A stretch of 64,000 bases of DNA from Salinisphaera sp963835375 (lineage in GTDB: Bacteria; Pseudomonadota; Gammaproteobacteria; Nevskiales; Salinisphaeraceae): the NCBI GenBank assembly GCA_963835375.1, contig CAWIGB010000012.1:124001-188000 (forward strand). Reading direction: 5' to 3'. Shown one piece after another: positions 18,892 through 29,310 of the stretch. The position numbers were made by a program, and so were the translations under genes. Every line of letters starts with the position of its first letter. Positions within the stretch are counted from its first letter, which is position 1. Below the pieces are notes generated by a model. It was not told the origin of the DNA. It did no database searches and was given only the letters and a program-made list of their open reading frames with translations.

Positions 18892-20494
18892 TCAGGCGGC
18901 GTGGCTGCGGGGCAGGAAGCTCTCGGCCTGGGCCCGCGCCCAGGCCGTCTCGTAACGTCCGCGGTTGCCGGAGGCCACGAGCAATTCGCCCGTCTTGAGA
19001 AAACGATACACCTGATCGGCGCTCTGAATCTCGGAATCGCGGGTGCGCCGGCATAGATGCTCCGGCGCGCAGCTGGGCCGGGTGGTCCATCCCCACGGTG
19101 GCCACCACTTCCTGCATGGCCGCAACGGTGGCGCGATGGAAGTGATACACCCGCTCGGCCTTTTCGGGTACGACCACCGCGCGCTGGCGACGCGGATTCT
19201 GGGTCGCCACGCCGGTCGGGCAACGGTCGGTATGACAGGACTCGGACTGCACGCAGCCGACCGCGAACATGAAGCCGCGCGCCGAATTGCACCAGTCCGC
19301 GCCCAGCGCCATGTTGGCCGCCATGCGAAAGCCGGATGTGATCTTGCCGGATGCGCCGATCTTGATGCGTTCGCGCAGACCGGCGCCGACCAGCGTGTTG
19401 TGCGCCCAGACCAGGCCTTCGCGCAACGGCGTGCCGACGTTGTCGGCCAGCTCCAGCGGTGCTGCCCCGGTGCCGCCCTCGGCGCCGTCGACGACGATGA
19501 AGTCCGGCGTGATGCCGGTCTTGAGCATGGCCTTGGCCAGGCTCATGAACTGCCAGCCATGGCCGATGCACAGTTTGAAGCCGACCGGCTTGCCGCCACA
19601 GCCCTCGCGCAGATCGGCAATGAACTCCATCATCTCGATCGGGGTGGAAAACGCCGTGTGATAGGGCGGCGAGTTGCAGGTCTGGCCGACCGGCACGCCG
19701 CGGGCCTCCGCGATCTCCCGGGTGACCTTGCGCCCCGGCAGCACGCCGCCGTGCCCCGGTTTGGCGCCCTGCGACAGCTTGATCTCGACCATCTTGACCT
19801 GGTCGTCGGTGGCGCGTTCGACGAACTGTTCTCGGTCGAAGCTGCCGTCGGCGGCCCGACAGCCGAAATAGCCGCTGCCGATCTCCCAGATCAGATCGCC
19901 GCCGAATTCCTGGTGATGGCGCGAGATCGAGCCTTCGCCGGTGTCGTGAGCGAAACCGCCCTTGGCCGCGCCCTTGTTGAGCGCGCGAATGGCGTTGGCC
20001 GAAAGCGAGCCGAAGCTCATCGCGGAAATATTGAGCGTCGAGGCCGAGTAGGGCCGGGTGCAGTCCGGGCCGCCGATATGCACCCGCGGCGGCGTCTCTG
20101 CCGGCTCACGCGCGGCCATCGAATGTGCCAGCCATTCATGGCCCTCCGCATAGACGTTGAGCTCGGTGCCGAATGGGTCGGCGTCGTTCGCGCCCTTGGC
20201 CCGGGCATAGACCTGGCTGCGCTGTTCGCGCGAGAACGGCGCGGCCTCGGTGTCGGATTCGATCAGGTATTGACGGATCTCGGGCCGGATCGATTCGAAG
20301 AACCAGCGAAAATGGGCCAGCAGCGGATAATTGCGCAGCAGCGCATGCTCGGCCTGCAACAGATCGCGCAGCCCGATGGTGAGAAACAGGCCGGAGATGA
20401 TGAAGAACAGCGCAAAATAACGCGGCAGCACGAAGGTCAGACCAGCGAAAACGCCGGTCGCCACGAAGGCCGCGATCAGTCCGATATAGCGCAT
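18892..20494 (-). CDS. FMN-binding glutamate-synthase-family protein (frameshifted near the 3' end)
   Basis: It corresponds to the FMN/Fe-S domain of the glutamate synthase large subunit as a stand-alone protein of about 530 residues. Two N-terminal membrane segments (residues 5-45) anchor it. Typical blocks follow: SAMSFGSLSANAIRALNKGA, GAKPGHGGVLPG, VDGAEGGTGAAP and the Fe-S cysteine cluster CVQSESCHTDRCPTGVATQ. It lacks the glutamine amidotransferase domain, so ammonia or another donor would be needed; the real reaction of these proteins is not settled. One frame change near 19060 joins the main part to a normal C-terminus ending FLPRSHAA. Confidence 0.87.
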
Positions 20495-20589
20495 GAGGCC
20501 GCGGGAGTCGATAAACGATCGTCCAGCCTAGTCCGCCGGTCGCTGGCCTGTCATCTCCGTATTCGACGCGAGGTCGCGAGGCTGTCGGC

Positions 20590-21406
20590 TCAGGTCTGGC
20601 AGACGGGGCAGAAGAAGGTGCTGCGCTGGCCGATCACTTCGCGACGAATAGGGCCGCAGCCCCGCGGACAGGGCTGGCCTTCGCGGCCGTAGGCGGCCAG
20701 CGACAACTGGAAATAGCCGGTGTCGCCGTCACCCCGATGTAGTCGCGCAGCGTCGTGCCGCCGACGGCGATCGCCTCGCCGAGCACGCGCCTGATGGCCG
20801 CCGCCAGCGCCGCGTAGCGCGCCGCGCTGATGCGTCCGGCGGCGCGACGAGGATGAATGCCCGCCGCGTGCAGCGCTTCGCAGGCATAGATATTGCCCAC
20901 GCCGACGACCACGGCAGCGTCCATGATGAAGGCCTTGACGGCGCGTCCGCCGGCCGGCCGAGCGCGCTTTCAGCCAGGCCCCGTCGAAATCTTCCGACAA
21001 CGGCTCGGGACCGAGCCGCGCCAGCAGCGGGAAAGCCTCGGGCTTGCCCGTGAGCCAGAACAGCGAACCGAAGCGGCGGGCATCGTTGAAACGCAACATC
21101 GCATCGTTCTCGAGCACGATATCGACATGGTCGTGCTTATCGACCGGCGTATCGGCCGGCACCACACGCAACCGGCCCGACATGCCGAGATGCAGGCAGA
21201 CATGGCCCGTGTCTGCGGCGAACAGCAGGTATTTGGCGCGTCGCTGGACGCCGTGGATCGATCTGGCCCGGCAGATCGCGCGCGAGCGCCTCCGAGACCG
21301 GCCAGCGCAGCTGTGGCTGACGCACGATCACGGTGCGCACGCGCTGGCCGGCCACATGCGGCGCCACGCCCGCACGCGTGGTCTCGACTTCGGGTAGTTC
21401 GGGCAT
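20590..21406 (-). CDS. mutM: Formamidopyrimidine-DNA glycosylase MutM (frameshifted)
   Basis: MutM removes 8-oxoguanine and cleaves the abasic site. The start MPELPEVE gives the catalytic proline and glutamate. The middle contains RRFGSLFWL, and ACEALHAAGIHP is the helix-two-turn-helix region. The C-terminal zinc finger (CPRGCG, then FFCPVCQT) is complete. The reading needs three frame corrections, near 21250, 20963 and 20725; all domains are present once these are made. It appears monocistronic. Confidence 0.9.
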
Positions 21407-21847
21407 GCCGATATTCTGACATGCGGACGTGGCCGGGCGGGCAGGTCATTCGCGTAGTCGTCGGCGCGCACGGCAGTACGGATGCGGTTCGTCTGGAGTC
21501 GCCGAGCGGATAGGAGAGCGGTTCCTTCGGGACGGTTCGCAGATGGGCGCCGAAACACGCAGAGCGCGGTCGACCGCGTGGGCTTCGGCCGGTGCCGGTG
21601 CGTGGTCATTTGCTTACGGTCGTATATTCCGGCGTAATCGACTGGGCCAGTGTTGAATAACTGCGTGTCGCTATGGCGAAGCACTCGATGCGCACTCGGC
21701 ACTGCAGTGGTTCGCTCGTTTCGGCTTGATTCCATCCCCATGACGCGGCGCGGTTGGTTGGCGCCGCTCTGGTGCGCCGCCAACACGACGGTCAAGCTCG
21801 CCATCTGCGTCGAATCTGCGGATAAATATCTTGGCGGAACCAGCACG
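21407..21847. other. 440-base gap between mutM and the DUF4340 gene
   Basis: Readings of 75 to 195 codons cross the stretch but lack recognisable families and ribosome sites. I see no gene, terminator or repeat. Confidence 0.4.
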
Positions 21848-22714
21848 TCAAAGCCCAGGATGCCGGATCTCGAGCAGCGGCCCGATGCGATTGCCGGCCA
21901 GGTGATAATCCACACCGAGCGCCGGATCGCGCAGGATCAGGTTGGGATCGCGCTCGATGATGTCGAGATGACGCGGCGGGCCGTGCTCGAACGCGAGCGT
22001 GATGCGGGCCAGGCGTTGTCGGCTTGCATCGCTCGGCACCACGGTGAGCGCCCGGGCGCGCTGCCAGGCCTGCAGTGTCGCCGCGACCGCGGCTGGACTG
22101 CGCTGGCCTGCGGGCTGTGCTTGCCAGTCGCCGGTCTTGCCTCGATCCAGGGTGAAACGCGGCAGCACCAGTTTCTTCAGCTGACGATGGGGCGGCACCA
22201 GCGCGGGCGAAATCCAGTGCGTCCAGCCCCAGCGCAGGCCGGACAGATCGGGTAGGGCTGCGACCAGCAGATCGTGGGGGGTACTGACATAGCGGCTGCC
22301 CCGGCTGGGGCCGCGACCGCCGACGTCGATCGGCGGCTGATGGTTGAACTGCACCACCAGTGCAGGGGATTTCAGACCGGTGGTCGTCTCATCAATCGCC
22401 TCCGGCGCATAGCGCCGCTGAGCACGCTTGCCGAGCAGCGTCAGCACGGCCTGCAGATGCGGCGCATCCACCGGCGCATCGACCGGGGCCGTGAGATGCC
22501 AAGGCGCCTGCGGGCCATCGCGCTCGATCACGATCAGGTCGCTGCCGTGGCGGATGCGGATGCGGGTGACCTTGGCCGGCGCGAGTGTGGTGATCCGGGG
22601 CGGCTGCTTCGTGCCCGGGCCTGACGGCATGCGGTAGGACCACCACAGCGCTATGGCGAGGCCCGCCAGCGCTAGCAGTAAAATCACGATCGCAACGGTG
22701 CGTCGTCGCGTCAT
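21848..22714 (-). CDS. DUF4340 protein of a GldG-type ABC operon
   Basis: A 288-residue protein with one N-terminal membrane helix (about residues 7-25) and a large periplasmic part of DUF4340 type. Such proteins follow GldG-like subunits in an uncharacterised ABC transport system. The start overlaps the gldG-like stop (ATGA). It is the last gene of a four-gene unit in which each boundary overlaps. No frame change is seen. Function unknown; the role is inferred only from the operon. Confidence 0.8.
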   Translation of the reverse strand: MTRRRTVAIVILLLALAGLAIALWWSYRMPSGPGTKQPPRITTLAPAKVTRIRIRHGSDLIVIERDGPQAPWHLTAPVDAPVDAPHLQAVLTLLGKRAQRRYAPEAIDETTTGLKSPALVVQFNHQPPIDVGGRGPSRGSRYVSTPHDLLVAALPDLSGLRWGWTHWISPALVPPHRQLKKLVLPRFTLDRGKTGDWQAQPAGQRSPAAVAATLQAWQRARALTVVPSDASRQRLARITLAFEHGPPRHLDIIERDPNLILRDPALGVDYHLAGNRIGPLLEIRHPGL

Positions 22715-24066
22715 CGGCGGCGCCGCCACCACCAGCGCGCCAGGCCGAACCCGAACAGCGCAGCAGGCAAGCCGACCACGAACACCCACCAGAAGCTCGA
22801 AAGCCTCGCGGGCGCCATCTGCAGATGTGCATCCGGGGCCTTCGGCACGTCCACCGCAATCTGCGCATCACGGCCGGCCAACCACTGGAAGATGGCCAGT
22901 GCCAGCGTGCGATTGCCCAGATCGGACAGGTGCCCGTTGTCCATGAAATCGCTGTCGGCGACCACCACCGCGCGTTGCTGATCCGGGCTGCGATTGCCGG
23001 GCCCGGCGGTGTTCTGCGAGCCCGGCTTCGGCCGACTCAGCGCCATGCCGAAGGTCAGTGGCCCGGCACGATCACCGTGATCGGGCTGAAAGCTGATGCT
23101 GCCGCGATCGAGCGATCCGGTCTCGAGCCAACTGCGGGTCGGCGAGCGCAGAAATGCCTTCGACTTCCAAGGCGAATTGGCCAGGGGCGACAGCGCGCCG
23201 GCAAAGGCGAAGATGGTGATCTGCTGCAGGTTCGACGTGATCGGCGTATCGGGGTAGTTCGCGACCAGCGCCATCGCCGGGCTGCCGGTGCCGAGCTTGC
23301 GGAAGTCCGGATAGACCAGCGTGCCATCGAGCCAGTGGATGCCTAGATCCTGCGCCAGCGGGGTCAGGCCGTAGCGCGGGCCGGGGTCGTCGGCCCAGAG
23401 CACGTTGCCGCCATTCTTGACGTAGGCGCGGATCATGTTGACCTCGCCCGGCAGCAGATCGTGTTGCGGCGAGGCGATCACCAGCACCGCCGTGTTGTCG
23501 GGAATCGCGCCGGACTTGACGAGGTTCACCTGCCGAACCTTGAGACCCTGATGGTCGAGCGCGCCGGCCAGTTTGGAATAGCCGGCGGTGGCCTTTGCGC
23601 CCGGGTCACGCTCGCCGTGGCCGGTGACGAACACGATCCATTTCGTGCCGCCCGGCGACAGCCGCTGCAGGGCGTTGGTCACGCTGGCTTCCGAGTAATC
23701 GGTGAGCGTCTGTCGCCGGCCGTGATAATGCACGACCACGGCGCCGTCCCGGCCGATGCCGAGCTTGCGCACGGTCGCCGGGTGTCGGGCCGGGTCGGCG
23801 AAATGCAGATGAATACGCGGCGATGCACGGGTATAGCGCGCCAGCTGCTGGCGTACATCGGCGCGCTGCGGCCCGGGGTAGATATAGGCCGTGAAATCGA
23901 TCGGGCCGTCGTCCAGCGCGTCGATCACGCGCTGGCTGGCGGCGGTCAGGCTGTTGCGATGGCCGGCGCTCCAGTCGGCGGTGACCGGATAACGCTGGGC
24001 CAGCCAGCCCGCGGCCCCGGCCACCAGCACGATCAGCAGCATGGTCAGATAAGTGCTCGCGCGCAT
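22711..24066 (-). CDS. GldG-like auxiliary subunit of an ABC transporter
   Basis: A 451-residue protein anchored by a helix at each end (about 5-22 and 425-445). Between them is the ABC_transp_aux domain, including WIVFVTGHGERDP and VVADSDFMDNGHL. It resembles GldG, which in Bacteroidetes is linked to gliding, but in proteobacteria the same domain set has no proven function. It is coupled by ATGA overlap to both the permease upstream and DUF4340 downstream. Confidence 0.86.
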   Translation of the reverse strand: MRASTYLTMLLIVLVAGAAGWLAQRYPVTADWSAGHRNSLTAASQRVIDALDDGPIDFTAYIYPGPQRADVRQQLARYTRASPRIHLHFADPARHPATVRKLGIGRDGAVVVHYHGRRQTLTDYSEASVTNALQRLSPGGTKWIVFVTGHGERDPGAKATAGYSKLAGALDHQGLKVRQVNLVKSGAIPDNTAVLVIASPQHDLLPGEVNMIRAYVKNGGNVLWADDPGPRYGLTPLAQDLGIHWLDGTLVYPDFRKLGTGSPAMALVANYPDTPITSNLQQITIFAFAGALSPLANSPWKSKAFLRSPTRSWLETGSLDRGSISFQPDHGDRAGPLTFGMALSRPKPGSQNTAGPGNRSPDQQRAVVVADSDFMDNGHLSDLGNRTLALAIFQWLAGRDAQIAVDVPKAPDAHLQMAPARLSSFWWVFVVGLPAALFGFGLARWWWRRRR

Positions 24067-24836
24067 CAGCGTCGTTCGGCGTCGAGACGCACGATCGTCA
24101 GGGCCAGGAAGGCGATGACGAAGATGACGAAATACAGCACGTCGGCCGACGATACGAGCCCGCGCAGCAGCGTATCGTCGTGCCCGATCGGCGAAATACC
24201 GCCAGCCAGCCGGCCGATATCGAGCGTGGTGCCGAATACGCTCGGATGCCAGTCGATACTGGCCACCGCATAGATCAGCCAGAGCAGCATCAGGGCCGCC
24301 AGACTGGTCACCGCGGCCAGCGTGGGTTCGCGCGTGAGCGCCGAAGCGAACAGACCGAGGGCAGCGAACGCGGCCATGACCAGCCACAGTCCGAGCAGGC
24401 CGGCGGCGATCACGCCCCAGTCCAGCGGCGTGAAGAAAAAGAGCGTGGCCGGCAGGGCGCCGAGCAACAGCCCGCTCAGGGTGAGATAGGCCATCACGCC
24501 GGCGAACTTGCCGAGTACCAGCTCGGTGGCCGAGGCCGGCGCGGCCAGCAGTAGTTCCAGCGTGCCGTTCTTTCGTTCCTCGGCGAAGGCACGCATCGTC
24601 AGCAGCGGCACCACCAGCAACAGAATGAGCGTGACGAAGCGGAACAAGCCGGCGCCGACCACTTCGGACACGCCGTCATAGGCATCCAGATGCTGCGGGT
24701 TGAGCGAGATATCGGTCAGCGACATCACGAACAGCACGCCGGCCAGCAGCTGGGTGAAGCCAAGCAGCGACCAGGCCAGCGGCGAGGCGAACAGTCGCGT
24801 GGCCTCGTGGCGCGCGATGGCGAACGCTCCGTTCAT
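24066..24836 (-). CDS. ABC transporter permease, GldF-like
   Basis: A 256-residue ABC-2 type permease with about six membrane segments. It has the family signature MRAFAEERKNGTLELLLAAPAS between the second and third helices. The ATG at 24836 overlaps the ATPase stop. It would form the membrane channel with the ATPase and GldG-like partner. Confidence 0.87.
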   Translation of the reverse strand: MNGAFAIARHEATRLFASPLAWSLLGFTQLLAGVLFVMSLTDISLNPQHLDAYDGVSEVVGAGLFRFVTLILLLVVPLLTMRAFAEERKNGTLELLLAAPASATELVLGKFAGVMAYLTLSGLLLGALPATLFFFTPLDWGVIAAGLLGLWLVMAAFAALGLFASALTREPTLAAVTSLAALMLLWLIYAVASIDWHPSVFGTTLDIGRLAGGISPIGHDDTLLRGLVSSADVLYFVIFVIAFLALTIVRLDAERR

Positions 24837-25780
24837 GTCGCGATCCGATCGGCTTCGTTGCCGGCGCTGATGACGCGCATGAAGCGCTCCTCGAGGCTGG
24901 TCGGTCGGGCCGCCAGCATCTGCAGCCCCCAGCCCTGCGCGACCGCACGATCGGCCAGGGCGATCCGGATATCGTGGCCAGCGGCCGGGCCGGATCAGCC
25001 AGCGTCCGTCGCCGGCGGCGCGCACATCGGCCACATCGGGCAAAGCGGCCAGGGTGGCGGTATCCGGCCCGTGCGCCAGCCCGATCTCCAGCCAGCTCGC
25101 ATCCGCGGCCAGTTCCTCGCGGCTGGCCGAAAACGCCAGTCGGCCGTGATCTATGATCACGACGTGCGAGGCCACGGCCTGGATCTCGCCGAGGATATGG
25201 CTGGAGATGATCACGCTGTGCTCGCGGCTCAACCGGCCGATCAGTTCGCGCACGCCGATCAGCTGCGACGGGATCGAGGCCGGCGGTCGGTTCGTCGAGG
25301 ATCAGTACGTCCGGACGATGGACGATGGCCTGGGCGAGCCCGACGCGCTGGGCATAGCCCTTCGACAGCGCCCCGATCAGCCGGCGCCCGACGTCGGTCA
25401 GGCCGCAATCGACCTTGGCGGTTTCGATCGCCGCCGCCTGGTCTGCGCGTGGTATGGCGTGCAGACGGGCCGCGAAATCGCAGATATTCGTCGACCGTAA
25501 GCTCGGGGTACACCGGCGGCCGTTCGGGCAGATAACCGAGATGCCGTTTGGCGGCACGCGGGCGCGTGGCCAGATCGTCGCCGGCGATCGCGACGCGCCC
25601 GGCGCTGGGCGCGAGCGTGCCGGCCAGCATGCGCAGGATGGTGGTCTTGCCGGCGCCGTTGGGGCCAAGCACGCCCAGTACGTCGCCGGCGGCAAGCCGC
25701 AGGTCGATATCGGCGACGACGCGTGTGCCGCCGTAATCGCGCGCCAGACCCTGCGCGGACAACAGCCAATCGCTTTCCAT
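24833..25780 (-). CDS. ABC transporter ATP-binding protein, GldA-like (frameshifted)
   Basis: Energises the adjacent permease. Walker A is GPNGAGKTT (about residues 40-48). The signature is degenerate, LSKGYAQRVGLAQA, then Walker B VLILDEPTAGLDP and the H-loop IISSHIL. Three frame changes, near 25470, 25270 and 24985, split the reading. With them corrected the protein is about 310 residues and ends with a short C-terminal domain. It heads the operon of ATPase, permease, GldG and DUF4340. Confidence 0.86.
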
Positions 25781-25902
25781 GTCCCCTCGCGAAACAACAG
25801 GCCGGTACGTTCACCGGCCGGACCCTCGAACAAAGACTGCCAGTTAACCAGAGACCGGTGCGTCAGGCTGTTACGTCGGGTGACCCACCGGCGCCAGACA
25901 CG

Positions 25903-25928
25903 AAAAAGCCGGCACACGGCCGGCTTTT
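25903..25928. terminator. Bidirectional terminator after rpmG
   Basis: A-run, GCCGGC-ACAC-GGCCGGC and TTTT. On the minus strand it lies about 25 bases past the rpmG stop and would end the rpmB-rpmG transcript. Confidence 0.8.
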
Positions 25929-25951
25929 CCATCAGGCAATCGCGGGCGCGA

Positions 25952-26107
25952 TCACTTGATCTTGGCTTCCTTGAAGACCACGTGCTTGCGCGCCTTCGGA
26001 TCGTACTTCTTCATCTCGAGCTTGTCGGGGCTGTTCCGCTTGTTCTTGTACGTGGTGTAGAAGAACCCGGTATCCGCGGTCGAGACCATGCGAATCTTTT
26101 CGCGCAT
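25952..26107 (-). CDS. rpmG: 50S ribosomal protein L33
   Basis: A 51-residue L33: MREKIRMVSTADTGFFYTT, then YDPKARKHVVFKEAKIK. It is the zinc-free form without the CXXC pairs. Its start codon overlaps the last base of the rpmB stop. The order rpmB-rpmG upstream of radC-coaBC is the usual one in gammaproteobacteria. Confidence 0.97.
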   Translation of the reverse strand: MREKIRMVSTADTGFFYTTYKNKRNSPDKLEMKKYDPKARKHVVFKEAKIK

Positions 26108-26343
26108 TAGACTTTCTCCCCGCGCTTACGCAGATCGGCAAGCACGCTTTCGATGCCTTGACGGTCGATGATACGCATACCCTTGGACGAGACCCGCAGG
26201 CGCACATAGCGCTGCTCGGCTTCGACCCAGAAACGGTGCCAGTGCAGGTTGGGCACAAAGCGCCGCTTGGTCTTGTTATGGGCGTGCGAGACGTTGTAAC
26301 CGGTAATCGGCTTCTTGCCGGTCACCTGACAAATCTGGGACAT
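26107..26343 (-). CDS. rpmB: 50S ribosomal protein L28
   Basis: A 78-residue L28: MSQICQVTGKKPITGYNVSH start, HNKTKRRFVPNL and VSSKGMRIIDRQGI. Standard length and intact. Co-transcribed with rpmG, which follows with a one-base overlap. Confidence 0.97.
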   Translation of the reverse strand: MSQICQVTGKKPITGYNVSHAHNKTKRRFVPNLHWHRFWVEAEQRYVRLRVSSKGMRIIDRQGIESVLADLRKRGEKV

Positions 26344-26450
26344 GCTAGAACTCCTGGTCGCGCGCAAGTCGGCGTCGGCGAGCCGCGTATTTAAGCACTT
26401 AACGCATCGGCGCACAACCGTCGCGCCACAGTTTTTTCCGCGGGAACGAC

Positions 26451-26474
26451 AACACCCCGCCGGAGCGGGGTGTT
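26451..26474 (-). terminator. Terminator of the outer-membrane protein gene
   Basis: AACACCCCGC-CGGA-GCGGGGTGTT, a perfect ten-base stem. It lies about 48 bases past the stop of the gene ending at 26522, and a T-rich run follows about ten bases further. It also isolates rpmB from upstream transcription. Confidence 0.65.
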
Positions 26475-26521
26475 CAGGGCCTGCCGCCTGCGGAAACGGC
26501 GGCCCGCGAAAACGCTGCAAC

Positions 26522-27208
26522 CTAGAAGTTGTAGCGGGCGCCGACGTTGACCTCGTTGTGGAAGTCCTGATTGTTCGGCCCCATATTCAGGTCCGAGCGG
26601 TCGTAGCCGGCGGTCAGCGCGTAGTGCTGGTCGGAGTCGAGATAGCCTACCAGTTGTACACCGTACTTGAAGCCGTCCGGGCGGCCGTAGTCGGCGCGGC
26701 CGCCGGAAACCTCGCCGTAGTCGACATAGGTGGCATGCGGATTGATCTCGACCTGCGGATCCACCATCCAGCGCAACCCGGCGGTGATGCCGAAGCCGGT
26801 GCCGGTGGCGTCGTCCGGGCCAACCGCATTGCGCAGGCCCAGGCGCTCGTAGTTCACCGTGCCGTAGTAGCCGATGCCGGTGCCCTTGCGGCCGCCGTAG
26901 TCGTAGAACCCTTCGGCGCCCACGCCGACGAAAGCGCGGTTCACATCCTCGCCACTGTGGTCGACGTTCAGACGGTCATAGCCGCCCTGGACGATCATAT
27001 GAGCCGGAAGCTGGTAGGAGCCCCGGAAACCGAAGCCTTTGAAGTCGTGCCCGGTACCGGCGAGATTGCCGGTCGGGATGTACTCGCCCTGCAGATACGT
27101 GTAACCCGGACCATCGGTTTGAGTCGTGGACGTCAGAAAGCTCGGGGCCGCCATGACGGAGGCGGCGGGGAGCATCGTGGCGCCCAGGATAAACGCGGTT
27201 TTTTTCAT
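26522..27208 (-). CDS. Outer membrane beta-barrel protein
   Basis: A 228-residue protein with signal peptide (residues 1-20, ending VMA). The mature part has alternating strands rich in Gly, Tyr and Asn (YTYLQGEYI, IVQGGYDRL, YALTAGYDRSDL) and a terminal Phe, which marks a Bam-inserted barrel. It probably has eight strands. The start at 27208 follows GGAGA. A near-consensus promoter lies just upstream, so it is likely abundant. The exact family is not recognised; a general OmpA/OmpW-size barrel is the safest reading. Confidence 0.82.
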   Translation of the reverse strand: MKKTAFILGATMLPAASVMAAPSFLTSTTQTDGPGYTYLQGEYIPTGNLAGTGHDFKGFGFRGSYQLPAHMIVQGGYDRLNVDHSGEDVNRAFVGVGAEGFYDYGGRKGTGIGYYGTVNYERLGLRNAVGPDDATGTGFGITAGLRWMVDPQVEINPHATYVDYGEVSGGRADYGRPDGFKYGVQLVGYLDSDQHYALTAGYDRSDLNMGPNNQDFHNEVNVGARYNF

Positions 27209-27256
27209 TGCTTTCTCCAATCTCAACAATCAGATAGGGGGAATCCGATCGCGAGG

Positions 27257-27285
27257 ACATTATGGAGCCGCGGCTAATATGTCAA
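27257..27285 (-). promoter_or_regulatory. Strong sigma70 promoter of the outer-membrane barrel gene
   Basis: On the minus strand TTGACA (27285-27280) is followed after exactly 17 bases by TAATGT (27262-27257). Upstream lies an A/T-rich run (27286-27305) that could act as an UP element. The leader to the ATG would be about 42 bases. Confidence 0.8.
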
Positions 27286-27326
27286 TAAAAAATTAAATAA
27301 TCGTTACGATAGTCTTTGTGTGTATT

Positions 27327-28002
27327 TTACATCATTCCGCGCTCCGCGAGGCTTGTGGTGTATTCGCGGGCGAGGATCACATGATCCAGCACACGGATAT
27401 CGACCAGCCCGAGTGCGTCGGCCAGGCGTCGGGTGATGTCGCGATCCGCGGCGCTCGGCTCGGCCACGCCCGACGGATGGTTGTGCGCCAGAATGACCGC
27501 GGCGGCGTTGTGGGCCAGCGCGGCCTTGACCACTTCCCGCGGGTAGACGGCCGCGCCGTCGATCGTGCCGCGAAACAGCTCCTCGAATGCGATCACCCGG
27601 TTCCGGTTGTCCAGAAACACGCAGGCAAAGACTTCGTGCTCGGACCGGGCCAAGTGCAGCGCAAGATAGGCACGCGTTGCTGACGGGTCACTTAATACGT
27701 CGCGCTCGCGGATCGTCTCCCCGGCATGACGTCGCGCCATCTCCAGAACCGCCTGTAACTGCACGTACTTCGCTTCGCCGAGCCCGTGTCCGGCGGTAAA
27801 GGTGGCGCGATCGGCGGCGAGCAGCGCATCCAGGCTGCCGTAGTCGCTCAGCAGGCGCCGGGCCAGGTCGACCGCGCTCATGCCCGGTCACGCCCGTACG
27901 CAGGAAGATGGCCAGCAGTTCGGCATCCGACAAGGCGCCGGCGCCGCGCTCGAGCAGTTTTTCGCGCGGCCGCTCGGTGGCCGGCCAGTCGGATATCCGC
28001 AT
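27327..28002 (-). CDS. radC: RadC-family JAMM-domain protein (frameshifted)
   Basis: About 224 residues. The N-terminal helix-hairpin-helix region (RPREKLLERGAGALSDAELL) is followed by the MPN/JAB domain with the metal motif LAHNHPSGVAEPSAADRD. The historical DNA-repair label is disputed and the true function is unknown. A single frame change near 27885 separates the first 40 residues from the rest. It is divergent from coaBC, as in pseudomonads. Confidence 0.9.
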
Positions 28003-28074
28003 CTGATTCCCCCGTGGATTGATATTCCGGTCGGCGCCCTGGAGCGCCGGGCCGTCCCGGGTACAATAGAACCC

Positions 28075-29272
28075 ATGCAAGCACTGGCCCAACGTCGCGT
28101 GCTGCTCGGGGTGACCGGCAGCATCGCGGCCTACAAGACGCCGATCCTGGTGCGCCGCCTGGTCGAAGCCGGGGCCGAGGTCCAGGTGGTGATGACCGCG
28201 GCCGCGAAGCAGTTCGTCACACCGATGACGCTGGCGGCGGTCTCCGGCCACCCGGTGCGCGACGATCTCTGGGACGAATCCGCCGAACTGGCGATGGGGC
28301 ATATCGAGCTGGCGCGCTGGGCCGATCTGGTCGTCATCGCGCCCGCAAGCGCCGATACGCTGGCGCGGCTGGCCTCAGGCCGGGCGGACGATCTGTTGTC
28401 GACGCTGTGTCTGGCGACTACCGCAGAGATCGTCGTGGCGCCGGCGATGAATCACGTCATGTGGGCGCACCCGGCCACACGCGCGAACATGGCGCGGCTG
28501 GCCGAGCGCGGCGTGGCCTGTATCGGGCCCGAGACCGGCGAACTGGCGGAGCGGGAGTCGGGGGCCGGGCGCATGACCGAACCCGAGGCGATCCGCGATG
28601 CGCTGATCGCGCGCTATGGCGTCAGGTACCGGCGTGCTGGCCGGGCGGCGGGTGGTGGTTACGGCCGGGCCGACCCGCGAGGCACTCGACCCGGTGCGTT
28701 ATCTCACCAATCGTTCCTCCGGCCGCATGGGCTATGCGCTGGCCGCCGCCTGTGCCGCAGCGGGGGCCACGGTCACGCTCGTCTCCGGGCCGTCTGCGCT
28801 GGAACCGCCGGGTGGCGTGGAATATGTCACCGTCGAATCCGCCGGCGAGATGTTTGACGCCGTGATGGCCGCGATACCGGAGGCGGACATCTTCATCGGC
28901 GCCGCTGCCGTCGCCGACTATCGCCCGGCGGAAGTCGGCGACCGACAAGATCAAGAAATCCGACGGTGAAGCCAGTCTGCGTCTGGCGCGCACGGCCGAT
29001 ATCATCGCCGAGGTGGCACGCGCCCGGCCTGCGGTGTTCACGCTCGGTTTCGCCGCCGAAACCACCGATATGGAAGCCGCGGCGCGGGCCAAGCGCGAGC
29101 GCAAGGGCCTGTCCATGATCGCCGGCAACGTAGTGGGCCCGGACAAGGCCTTCGGCCGCGACGACAACGAACTGCTCGTGATCTGGGAGGTGGCGAGAAA
29201 CGCCTGGCTCGGGCCGCCAAGGCCGATCTGGCGCGCGATCTCGTCGCCCTGATCGGCGAACGCCTGACCTGA
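28075..29272 (+). CDS. coaBC: Bifunctional phosphopantothenoylcysteine decarboxylase / synthetase CoaBC (frameshifted)
   Basis: Makes 4'-phosphopantetheine from phosphopantothenate and cysteine (coenzyme A pathway). The CoaC half has GVTGSIAAYKTP, the catalytic His region MGHIELARWADLV, and the substrate clamp PAMNHVMW. The CoaB half starts VVVTAGPTREALDPVRYLTNRSSG. Later it has LGFAAETTD and ends with a typical helix. Frame changes lie near 28625, 28940 and 29190. The gene is essential in most bacteria, so these are likely errors. Next comes dut, 38 bases on. Confidence 0.92.
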
Positions 29273-29310
29273 TCACCCGACAATACTGGCAAACCGACTC
29301 TGGATTCCTG

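Noticed and set aside
19043..20692. 549-codon + strand reading
   Set aside because: It is opposite the glutamate-synthase-like gene, which has clear motifs.
28075..29272. Calling coaBC, dut, pyrE and similar broken genes pseudogenes
   Set aside because: The genes are essential or near-essential, all domains are conserved, and breaks are single-base changes.
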